NCBI GenBank assembly: GCA_964587525.1
Contig: CAZPLZ010000207.1
Coordinates: 1 to 5,090, forward strand
Direction of reading: 5' to 3'
DNA length: 5,090 bases
From: CAZPLZ01 sp964587525
GTDB lineage: Bacteria > Oederibacteriota > CAKKQC01
Shown here: piece by piece, positions 1-5,090 of the stretch
How positions within the stretch are numbered: the first letter of the stretch is position 1
Layout: each line of letters begins with the position of its first letter
Position numbers and translations under genes: made by a program
Notes under the pieces: model-generated
Told to the model about the DNA's origin: nothing
Database searches by the model: none
Seen by the model: the letters and a program-made list of their open reading frames with translations, nothing else

Positions 1-50
1 CCCTCACGCTAGCAGCTATGCCTTTACCCAATAGGTGGGACGTTGCCTAA
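1..50. other. Non-coding edge, no gene recognised
   Basis: No reading frame with family resemblance is visible here. The first seven bases (ccctcac) are the reverse complement of the gtgaggg found at 96-102 and again at 131-137. They could be the outer arm of the repeat-like structure described for 61-104, or the edge of another copy lying outside the window. TAATATTA at 48-55 is a short palindrome. No promoter is assigned. Confidence 0.4.
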
Positions 51-91
51 TATTAAAAATTCCCCCCTCTCCCCCCACAGAGGGGGGAGGG
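51..91 (-). terminator. Putative intrinsic terminator of the polyketide operon
   Basis: Read on the minus strand, the oxidoreductase stop at 111-109 is followed about 18 bases later by a GC-only hairpin (arms 91-82 and 76-67, loop 81-77). A further run of G and then ATTTTTAATA (60-51) follows. A strong stem before a T tract, at the end of a three-gene operon, is what a Rho-independent terminator looks like. The weak points are that about six bases separate the main stem from the T tract and the T run is only five long. An alternative pairing of 62-67 with 82-87 brings the stem right up to the T tract but makes a 14-base loop. Confidence 0.55.
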
Positions 92-104
92 AAGGGTGAG
101 GGGG
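61..104. repeat. G/C-run inverted repeat, REP-like intergenic palindrome
   Basis: Runs of C at 62-67 and 71-76 face runs of G at 82-87 and 100-104 around a short acaga loop (77-81). Bases 69-76 pair perfectly with 82-89 (8 bp). A T-G wobble (68/90) and a C-G pair (67/91) extend this to about 10 bp. GGGTGAGGG at 94-102 recurs at 129-137, inside the 3' end of the neighbouring oxidoreductase gene. Palindromes of the ccctctcccc/ggggagaggg type with flanking ccctcac/gtgaggg arms are common dispersed intergenic elements in GC-rich bacterial genomes. Calling this one a dispersed repeat is an inference from its form, because only one copy is visible. Confidence 0.5.
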
Positions 105-108
105 ATAC

Positions 109-1230
109 TCAGGCCGCGTGAAAGATAGGGGTGAGGGCGTGCAGGAGGCGCGGCCGCCGGAAGAGTACAGCCAGAGCGGGTGAGAAGAACGGCGAGCGCT
201 TCAGGAGCCACCTGGACCAGAACCCCAATCGCAACCGCTGGGTGTAACGGGCGACCCAGAGTTGTTCGTAGATCTTGAGGATGGCGGAGGGCGCAGCCTG
301 TGGCCCGCCTGCCAGTTTAAGACTCTGCGTGAGGAGCGGGCCGGCGCCCAGCGCCCGGCCGATACCCTCGCCCATGAATGGATCGCCCACGGCTGCAGCG
401 TCGCCGGCCAGGATGGGACCATCACTGTGCCGCATGGTGGCTGTGAACGGCAGGGGTCCGACCCCGCGCCACTCACAGGTTCGCCGCGCATTGCCCATCA
501 GCGTACACAGGCTGGGCTGGTGTGCCAGTGCCTCCCGCCATACCGCTTCCCAGGGTGGTAACTGTTTCGCCGCATGGCAGATCAGGCCGCAGACATTACT
601 GGTCCCGTCCGCAAAGGTCAACACGCCTATATATCCGCCGGGATAGAAGTGTAACGAGAGCGTGCCTGGGGTCTGCGGCACCCTCTCGAATTCGGCGTTC
701 CAGCCGAACCAGCCCCGCCGGGTTTTGGGTATGGCGCGGGCGCCAATGGTGAACCGGCCGTCGGCGAGGACCACGAACTGGAACCGCCGGCTAATCGGTG
801 CGGTGCGCCCGGCGCGTGAGGACACCACCCACTCGTCCCTATTTGGTTGAGCCGAGATCGCGTGACTGCCCATCTCGATTCGGCAGCCGGCGTGCTGTGC
901 GGCTTTAAGTAACCTATCTTCGAGTGCCTGCCGGGGAAGGGCTAGCCCGCAGCGGCCTCCCTGGTGGATTTCCACATGAGCCGATGCACCTGAAGGAGCC
1001 GTCAGCACAGCGGACTCAACTGAGACCGCCCCTGCGCCTTTGATCATGCCTACGATGCCGAGTTCTTCGAGGTGAGCGACTGCTTCAGGATTGAGAAAGG
1101 CCCCGCACACACGTCCTACCCAGTGTGTGCGCTGTTCCAGGATGGTCACCGTGAATCCTATCTGCTGCAAGCGTAGCGCCGCGCTGGCCCCTGCGGGGCC
1201 ACCGCCGATGACCACAACTTCACGCCGCAT
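109..1230 (-). CDS. FAD-dependent oxidoreductase of the polyketide operon (GGR/PHBH-like fold)
   Basis: This 373-residue flavoprotein probably oxidises (hydroxylates) or reduces the polyketide product, with FAD as cofactor and NAD(P)H as likely donor. A Rossmann dinucleotide motif GGGPAG lies at residues 9-14, with the acidic Glu32 ending beta-2. GRVCGAFLNPEA (39-50) resembles the segment after the FAD site in the geranylgeranyl-reductase-like group. ADG is at 156-158, and the second FAD signature, GDAAAVGDPFMGEGI, is at 276-290. Length is normal for the group. The C-terminal part from about 330 is rich in Arg, Leu and Phe and could be membrane-associating. The ATG at 1230 is chosen because the Rossmann strand begins four residues later and a GGAG sits 9 bases upstream. 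The frame stays open to 1305, but that extension encodes no family sequence. The gene overlaps the methyltransferase end by 11 bp and is third in the operon. The substrate is unknown; a lipid-chain reductase is the main alternative to a ring hydroxylase. Confidence 0.88.
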   Translation of the reverse strand: MRREVVVIGGGPAGASAALRLQQIGFTVTILEQRTHWVGRVCGAFLNPEAVAHLEELGIVGMIKGAGAVSVESAVLTAPSGASAHVEIHQGGRCGLALPRQALEDRLLKAAQHAGCRIEMGSHAISAQPNRDEWVVSSRAGRTAPISRRFQFVVLADGRFTIGARAIPKTRRGWFGWNAEFERVPQTPGTLSLHFYPGGYIGVLTFADGTSNVCGLICHAAKQLPPWEAVWREALAHQPSLCTLMGNARRTCEWRGVGPLPFTATMRHSDGPILAGDAAAVGDPFMGEGIGRALGAGPLLTQSLKLAGGPQAAPSAILKIYEQLWVARYTQRLRLGFWSRWLLKRSPFFSPALAVLFRRPRLLHALTPIFHAA

Positions 1231-1933
1231 TGAGTTTTTCTCCAGCGAGGCTGACCCGGAACCATCGCTCGACCCTGGCGTGTAAATACGGGAGGCCTGC
1301 CTCATGCGCGAGCTGTTGCAGTTCCTCTGGCTGGAACGCCCGCCGAACTGAGAGCGGGCCGTCGTGACGGACTACGGTGTTCCCCGTCAGCCGGCTGAGC
1401 AGGGACACGGCGACATACCCATTCCAAGACCGCAGCAGGTCGCTGATGATGAGACCCCGGGTTGCACAGCGGTCGAAGGTTTGCAGCGCTTGCAGTGACT
1501 GCTCGGCAGACAGATGGTGGAACAGCAGCGAAGCGGTGATGTAATCGAACGTTTTGCCCTGGCTGAGATATGAGAACACATCATCGTTGACAACTTGGAT
1601 CGTTGGAACCTCGCAACTCCGCTCTCGGGCGATCTCGGCCACTTCTGGAGTCGTGTCGAGTGCTGTGATCAACACGTGGAATTCCTTCTTGGCTGCCCAC
1701 CCAGCGATGGCCAGCGGGATGTCCGCAGCACCGCACCCGACATCTAGGATGTGGATGGTGCGGCCGCGCTCCCAGCGGCGGGACCAATCCTTGAGATAGC
1801 CCAGGATCACATTGCTTCCGCCGAACCACCGGTTGGTGAATTCCAGGAATTTGAGCGTCGAGCGCACAACCGGGAGCGGATAGGATACGGTGTCCATCAA
1901 TTCGGCGTCGTGGATGCGCCGGCTGAGGTCCAC
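1220..1933 (-). CDS. Class I SAM-dependent methyltransferase
   Basis: This predicted soluble 237-residue enzyme transfers a methyl group from S-adenosylmethionine, most likely to the polyketide made by the upstream synthase. Motif I, ILDVGCGAAD, spans residues 62-71 and binds SAM. Asp93 in ITALDTTPE is the expected ribose-binding acid after beta-2. NDD (117-119) and FDYITASLLFHH (129-140) match the later core motifs, and ISDLLRS (163-169) is the beta-5 strand region. RHDGPLSVRRAF (189-200), then a PEEL helix, is typical of methyltransferases found beside bacterial type III PKS genes. The start is uncertain: the GTG at 1933 lies 2 bp past the synthase TGA (1938-1936) and keeps the DLSRR-x5-ELMD segment that I judge family-like. 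The ATG at 1897 (residue 13) is the alternative. Neither has a clear Shine-Dalgarno, so coupling to the synthase is likely. O- versus C-methylation cannot be told. Confidence 0.87.
   Translation of the reverse strand: MDLSRRIHDAELMDTVSYPLPVVRSTLKFLEFTNRWFGGSNVILGYLKDWSRRWERGRTIHILDVGCGAADIPLAIAGWAAKKEFHVLITALDTTPEVAEIARERSCEVPTIQVVNDDVFSYLSQGKTFDYITASLLFHHLSAEQSLQALQTFDRCATRGLIISDLLRSWNGYVAVSLLSRLTGNTVVRHDGPLSVRRAFQPEELQQLAHEAGLPYLHARVERWFRVSLAGEKLNAA
1240..1243 (-). promoter_or_regulatory. Shine-Dalgarno site setting the oxidoreductase start
   Basis: On the minus strand GGAG (1243-1240) lies 9 bases before the ATG at 1230-1228. It sits inside the methyltransferase coding sequence, upstream of the TGA at 1222-1220. 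It supports the internal ATG at 1230 over the ATG at 1305 and fits reinitiation by ribosomes finishing the methyltransferase. Confidence 0.65.
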
Positions 1934-1935
1934 GA

Positions 1936-3066
1936 TCAGAATTTCAGCAGTGCGGCGTGCGCAGAGAACCCCGCTCCGAACGAGGCCAACACGCCCCATT
2001 CCTCCGGCTTGGGGCGGCGGGAAGCCAGAGCCTCGTGAAGAACGAAGAGCACCGTGGGGGAAGACATGTTGCCGTAACGCTTGAGAATCTGGCGGGAGGG
2101 AGTCAGTTGCTCTTCCGGAATCCGGAGCGTATCCCGGATGGCATCGAGGACGGTCACACCGCCGGCGTGGAGAAGCCAGTGGCTTATCTGCCCGCGCTCC
2201 AACCCGTGTTCTTCCAGGAGGCGGCCCACCAGAGGATCCAGCGCCTGCGCCGCGCGCTCCGGAACCTCCCGGCCCAGCACGTTCCGCAAGTGCCCACCAT
2301 CGGTTCGGAAGCGGAGGGTGTCGCGCCATTCCGGGATCAGGATGGAGGCAAACCCTTGGATCAAGGGCCAGCGTGTTCCGGCCGCCTCCGCACCGGACAC
2401 TTCTTGACTAGGGCTACGCAGCAGGACAGCCGCCGAACCGTCGCCGAAAATTGCGTTGGAGATCACGAGGTCAGGGGCGTCACCGGAATACATGGCGGCG
2501 CTGCAGATTTCCGTACTGACCACCGCCGCCGTGGTCCCTGGATTGATCCGGACGAAATTAGCGGCCTGATGAAGTGCGGGAATTGCCGCACCACATCCCA
2601 TGCCTGCTAGATCCACGAGCTGGGTGTTTGGGTTTAAGCCGCAGGCTTCCACGGTGTACGAGCTCAACCCTGGACAGAGATAGCCGGTGCACGTGGTCGT
2701 GGCCAGAAAGTCGATCTGCCGGGGTGTGCACTGGGCCTCAGCCAGCGCTTCCTGAAGCGATTCGGCCGACAGTTTCACCGCCCAGCGCTCGAACCGGGCG
2801 TTGATCCGTTCGTGATCGGTTTCCAGGATCTCGTCCACCGGTTCCAGGCAGAAGTGCCGGGTTTCGATGGCAGCGTTGCCCAGGACTTTTTTGTAGAGCG
2901 TTTTTGTGCCTTCGCGGATCTTAAAATTGGCCAGGATGTATTCGAGAGATTCCTGCTGCGTCATCCGCCGCGGCGGCACGGCTCGACCCAGCCCGGCAAC
3001 CACCACCGGCTGCGTGCGCTGCACTGCAACCCGGTTAACAGCTTGCGGGATCGTCGCCATGGCCAT
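1936..3066 (-). CDS. Type III polyketide synthase (chalcone synthase-like)
   Basis: This homodimer-type ketosynthase of 376 residues extends an acyl-CoA starter with malonyl-CoA units and cyclises the chain without an acyl carrier protein. The nucleophile is Cys158 in DLAGMGCGAA (152-161). His300 in WLLHAGG and Asn333 in YGNMSSPT complete the Cys-His-Asn triad of the CHS family. TTTCTGYLCPGLS (123-135) is the conserved segment near the active site in bacterial members. Near the C terminus the plant GFGPG loop is replaced by SFGAGFS (362-368). Length is normal (about 350-400). It is the first gene of the minus-strand operon, followed by methyltransferase and flavoprotein genes. The start is ATG 3066 or ATG 3060; an in-frame TGA (3069-3067) immediately precedes the first, so no longer form exists. 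No clear Shine-Dalgarno is seen. Chalcone, alkylresorcinol, alkylpyrone or phloroglucinol-type products are all possible. The partners favour a modified phenolic or pyrone lipid. Confidence 0.95.
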   Translation of the reverse strand: MAMATIPQAVNRVAVQRTQPVVVAGLGRAVPPRRMTQQESLEYILANFKIREGTKTLYKKVLGNAAIETRHFCLEPVDEILETDHERINARFERWAVKLSAESLQEALAEAQCTPRQIDFLATTTCTGYLCPGLSSYTVEACGLNPNTQLVDLAGMGCGAAIPALHQAANFVRINPGTTAAVVSTEICSAAMYSGDAPDLVISNAIFGDGSAAVLLRSPSQEVSGAEAAGTRWPLIQGFASILIPEWRDTLRFRTDGGHLRNVLGREVPERAAQALDPLVGRLLEEHGLERGQISHWLLHAGGVTVLDAIRDTLRIPEEQLTPSRQILKRYGNMSSPTVLFVLHEALASRRPKPEEWGVLASFGAGFSAHAALLKF

Positions 3067-3118
3067 TCATTGTACTGCCGAACATGGGGAGTATGTATGC
3101 TAACTTGTAGGCATTCTT
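3067..3118. promoter_or_regulatory. Divergent intergenic region
   Basis: These 52 bp separate the start codons of the polyketide synthase (minus) and the nucleoside hydrolase (plus), so promoters for both directions must lie here or extend into the coding starts. The stretch is more AT-rich than its flanks. TATGCT at 3096-3101 could serve as a plus-strand -10 box, but the nearest -35-like TTGTAC (3070-3075) is 20 bases away, which is too far. No convincing minus-strand pair and no clear operator palindrome were found. The call rests on gene orientation, not on a recognised box. Confidence 0.45.
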
Positions 3119-4000
3119 GTGTCTGAACTGATTCCGGTCCTCCTCGACACCGACATCGGGAGCGACATCGACGATGCGGTGGCGCTGGCTTACCTGCTCC
3201 GCCAGACCCGGTGCGAACTTTTAGGGATCACCACGGTCACCGGTGATGTCGCCAAACGGTGTGCGCTCGCAGATGTGATCTGCCAGGCGGTTGGCCGGAC
3301 CACGATTCCCATCCACGCTGGTGCCTCTCGAATCCTGCTGCATGGCCCCGGCCAGCCCGAGGTGCCGCAGTACGAAGCCTTGCGGGGTCGTCCGCATCGT
3401 GTGGATTGGCCTGCGAATACCGCCGTGGAGTTTCTCCGCCGGACGATTCGGAGCCGGCCGGGAGAGATCACCCTGCTGACGGTCGGCCCGCTCACCAACG
3501 TTGCCCTGCTTTTTGCGTTGGACCCTGAGATTCCCTCCTTACTCAAGCAAGTGGTCTCCATGGCCGGAGTCTATTTTGGAAAAGAGAGTGACCGGGAGTG
3601 GAACTGTCTTGTGGATCCTGTGGCGACAGGCATCGTCTGTGGTGCGCGGTTGCCCCGACACGTCTTGATCGGGCTGGATGTGACCACGCAGTGCCAGATG
3701 CCGGCCGCTGCGGTAAGGGAGAAGTTCGCACCGCCACCGCTCGATCTCGTCCGGCAGATGGCCGAGGTGTGGTTCCAGCAGCGCAGGGACATCACCTTTC
3801 ACGACCCCTTGGCTGCGGCGGTTATCTTTCAACCGGAGTTGTGCGGCTACGAGGAGGGCATGGTTACGGTGGACCCGGGGCCGGAGAGCGAACGTGCCGG
3901 GCGAACGCGGTTCACTCCGGCAGGCAAGGGGGCTCTACATCACGTTGCCCGTACGGTGGACACCGGGCGGTTCTTTACAGAATATTTCGGTGTGTTTTAG
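3119..4000 (+). CDS. Nucleoside hydrolase (IUNH family)
   Basis: This predicted cytoplasmic, calcium-dependent enzyme hydrolyses the N-glycosidic bond of (ribo)nucleosides, freeing base and pentose for salvage. The N-terminal metal-site motif reads DTDIGSDIDDA (10-20). It is longer by two residues than the classical DxDxxxDD form but is known in a branch of the family. TVGPLTN (121-127) is the conserved loop. REWNCLVDP (159-167) supplies the Glu160 and Asn162 equivalents of the ribose-binding ExN site. HDPLAA (228-233) holds the His-Asp pair that contacts nucleoside and calcium. At 293 residues it is near the family norm of about 310. The only usual start is GTG 3119, with TAGG seven bases upstream; an in-frame TAA at 3101-3103 limits extension. 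No signal peptide is seen. A same-strand GH127 gene follows after 74 bp. Purine, pyrimidine or non-ribose substrates cannot be separated from sequence. Confidence 0.92.
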   Translation: MSELIPVLLDTDIGSDIDDAVALAYLLRQTRCELLGITTVTGDVAKRCALADVICQAVGRTTIPIHAGASRILLHGPGQPEVPQYEALRGRPHRVDWPANTAVEFLRRTIRSRPGEITLLTVGPLTNVALLFALDPEIPSLLKQVVSMAGVYFGKESDREWNCLVDPVATGIVCGARLPRHVLIGLDVTTQCQMPAAAVREKFAPPPLDLVRQMAEVWFQQRRDITFHDPLAAAVIFQPELCGYEEGMVTVDPGPESERAGRTRFTPAGKGALHHVARTVDTGRFFTEYFGVF

Positions 4001-4025
4001 TCTGTCTTTTCTTGCCTGTCATTTC

Positions 4026-4054
4026 TTGTGTAGCCTGGCTCTTCGGACTACAAT
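4026..4054 (+). promoter_or_regulatory. Candidate sigma70-type promoter for the GH127 gene
   Basis: TTGTGT (4026-4031) and TACAAT (4049-4054) are separated by exactly 17 bases. The -10 matches the consensus at five of six positions and the -35 at three of six. Transcription would begin near 4061, giving a leader of about 14 bases to the ATG at 4075 or about 68 bases to the ATG at 4129. No terminator hairpin is seen after the nucleoside hydrolase stop, so read-through from upstream is also possible. Confidence 0.35.
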
Positions 4055-4074
4055 GCGATGGCACGTGAACGCCA

Positions 4075-5090
4075 ATGCGAAGGGTATGTTATTCCGCGAT
4101 CGCGCTGTTTTGTTTCCTGACTTTTGACATGGCCTCACCTCAAGTGGTCATCCCGTCTGCCGTGGTGGTGGATACCTCCCGCAGTCCTCATGCTCGCCTC
4201 AAGCCGGTGCCGGTCAGCGCGGTGAGGCTGGCCGACAGTCTCTGGGCGCCCCGGCTGAAGCTCATCCGCGAGGTGACGCTCTCGGACCAGTACCAGCAGC
4301 TGGTCAAGACCGGTTGTCTGGACAACTTCCGCCGCGCCGCGGGCGCCCAGGGGATTCCTTTTAAGGGGTTCTATTTCGCCGATTCTGACTTTTACAAGTG
4401 GATTGAGGCGGTCTCATGGGCTCTTGCGAGCGGGGCGGACGAAAAGCTTTCCTCGCTGCTCGATGAAGCCATCGGGTTGATCGAGGGCGCCCAGCAACCT
4501 GACGGATACCTGAACACCTATTTCATGTATGAGCGGGCCAAAGACCGGTGGACCAATCTTAAGGACATGCACGAGCTCTACTGCGCCGGCCATTTCATCC
4601 AGGCTGCCGTGGCCCACCATCGGGTGACGGGGAATGGCCGGCTGCTGGTCGTCGCCCGGAAGCTGGCGGATCACATAGACGGCATCTTTGGTCCCGGCAA
4701 GCGTTTTGAGACCAGCGGGCACGAGGAAATCGAAATGGCGCTCGTTGAATTGTCTCGCGAAACTGGAGAGCGCAAGTACCTTGACCTGGCGAAGTCTTTC
4801 ATCGCCGCACGCGGTCAGGGCGCATCGCGATGGGGAGAGTATCACCAGACGCACAAGCCATTCCGGGAACAGGCCCAAGTGGTGGGGCATGCCGTACGGG
4901 CCATGTATCTCTACGCCGGGGCAGCCGATGCCCTGGCTGAAACCGGCGAAAAAGACTTCGAAACGGCCCTCAATCGCCTGTGGACGAATATGACCTTGCG
5001 GCGCATGTATGTGACCGGCGGGGTCGGCGCCCGACATGCCGGAGAAGCGTTCGGGGTGGATTTTGAATTGCCAAACCAGCAGGCGTACAC
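4075..5090 (+). CDS. GH127 (DUF1680) beta-L-arabinofuranosidase-like glycosidase, 3' truncated by window
   Basis: The gene is open to the window edge, with 338 complete codons visible out of a family length of about 600-680. It is expected to release terminal beta-L-arabinofuranose or a related sugar from plant or microbial glycans. Family sequence begins at about residue 45 (PVPVSAVRLADSLWAPRL). GCLDNFRRAAG, FADSDFYKWIEA, QPDGYLNTYF and GHEEIEMALVEL follow in order in the alpha/alpha-barrel. YVTGGVGARHAGEAFGVDFELPN lies at 312-334 (given in overlapping parts in the family as YVTGG and GEAFG); Glu324 aligns with acid/base Glu322 of Bifidobacterium longum HypBA1. The next expected motif, ETCAS with zinc ligands, and the catalytic Cys pair lie beyond the window. 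Start: ATG 4075 gives MRR followed by a hydrophobic stretch to about residue 17 and small residues near MAS, like a signal peptide. ATG 4129 would give a cytoplasmic form. Neither has a good ribosome site. A sibling family such as GH146 is possible. Confidence 0.9.
   Translation, partial: MRRVCYSAIALFCFLTFDMASPQVVIPSAVVVDTSRSPHARLKPVPVSAVRLADSLWAPRLKLIREVTLSDQYQQLVKTGCLDNFRRAAGAQGIPFKGFYFADSDFYKWIEAVSWALASGADEKLSSLLDEAIGLIEGAQQPDGYLNTYFMYERAKDRWTNLKDMHELYCAGHFIQAAVAHHRVTGNGRLLVVARKLADHIDGIFGPGKRFETSGHEEIEMALVELSRETGERKYLDLAKSFIAARGQGASRWGEYHQTHKPFREQAQVVGHAVRAMYLYAGAADALAETGEKDFETALNRLWTNMTLRRMYVTGGVGARHAGEAFGVDFELPNQQAY

Noticed and set aside
275..646. Plus-strand open frames opposite the oxidoreductase
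   Set aside because: They are shadows of the flavoprotein gene, whose second FAD signature is encoded on the other strand in this stretch.
1231..1305. 25-residue N-terminal extension of the oxidoreductase
   Set aside because: It lies before the Rossmann strand that normally begins the protein and inside the methyltransferase gene. A GGAG correctly placed for the ATG at 1230 explains the start.
1934..2329. Upstream extension of the methyltransferase frame to an ATG at 2329
   Set aside because: The extra residues are Gly, Pro and Arg-rich, show no family pattern, and lie entirely within the well-supported polyketide synthase gene in another frame.
1957..2610. 217-codon plus-strand open frame opposite the polyketide synthase
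   Set aside because: It is antisense to a gene with an intact catalytic triad; its composition is that of a GC-rich shadow frame and no domain is recognisable.
3070..3101. TTGTAC and TATGCT as a plus-strand promoter for the nucleoside hydrolase
   Set aside because: The 20-base spacer is too long for a sigma70 promoter and both boxes are weak, so only the intergenic region as a whole is recorded.
3190..3561. Minus-strand open frame inside the nucleoside hydrolase
   Set aside because: It is antisense to conserved nucleoside hydrolase sequence (TVGPLTN loop) and has low-complexity Ser/Arg-rich content.
4414..5037. 207-codon minus-strand open frame opposite the GH127 gene
   Set aside because: The plus strand carries continuous GH127 family motifs here, including the acid/base Glu. 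The antisense frame has no recognised domain.

Overview
The window is GC-rich, tightly packed bacterial DNA with five protein genes in two divergent groups. No RNA gene, CRISPR array, transposase or integrase is visible. The gene set is a small type III polyketide operon next to a nucleoside hydrolase and a GH127 (DUF1680) glycosidase. That mix suggests a free-living bacterium with large carbohydrate-degrading capacity, such as Verrucomicrobiota, Planctomycetota or Acidobacteriota. This placement is inferred from gene content only; there is no phylogenetic marker.

Minus-strand operon (3066 down to 109): a type III polyketide synthase with an intact Cys-His-Asn triad comes first. A class I SAM-dependent methyltransferase follows, probably starting at a GTG 2 bp after the synthase stop. 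An FAD-dependent oxidoreductase comes last, its start overlapping the methyltransferase end by 11 bp. Such spacing implies one transcript and coupled translation. The set resembles the PKS-methyltransferase-flavoprotein arrangement of phenolic-lipid operons such as Streptomyces griseus srsABC. The simplest reading is that the synthase makes an alkylresorcinol, alkylpyrone or related aromatic product, which is then methylated and oxidised or reduced. The product cannot be read from sequence. Beyond the last gene lies a G/C-run hairpin followed by a T tract, the likely terminator, set in a repeat-like region.

Plus strand (3119 to the end): a nucleoside hydrolase (IUNH family) is followed after 74 bp by a GH127-type beta-L-arabinofuranosidase-like gene that runs off the window. 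A sigma70-like promoter candidate lies in the 74-bp gap. If the upstream ATG is used, the glycosidase carries an N-terminal hydrophobic segment and would be exported. Both enzymes cleave pentofuranoside bonds, so they may belong to pentose or nucleoside scavenging. They look functionally separate from the polyketide operon, from which they diverge across a 52-bp gap.
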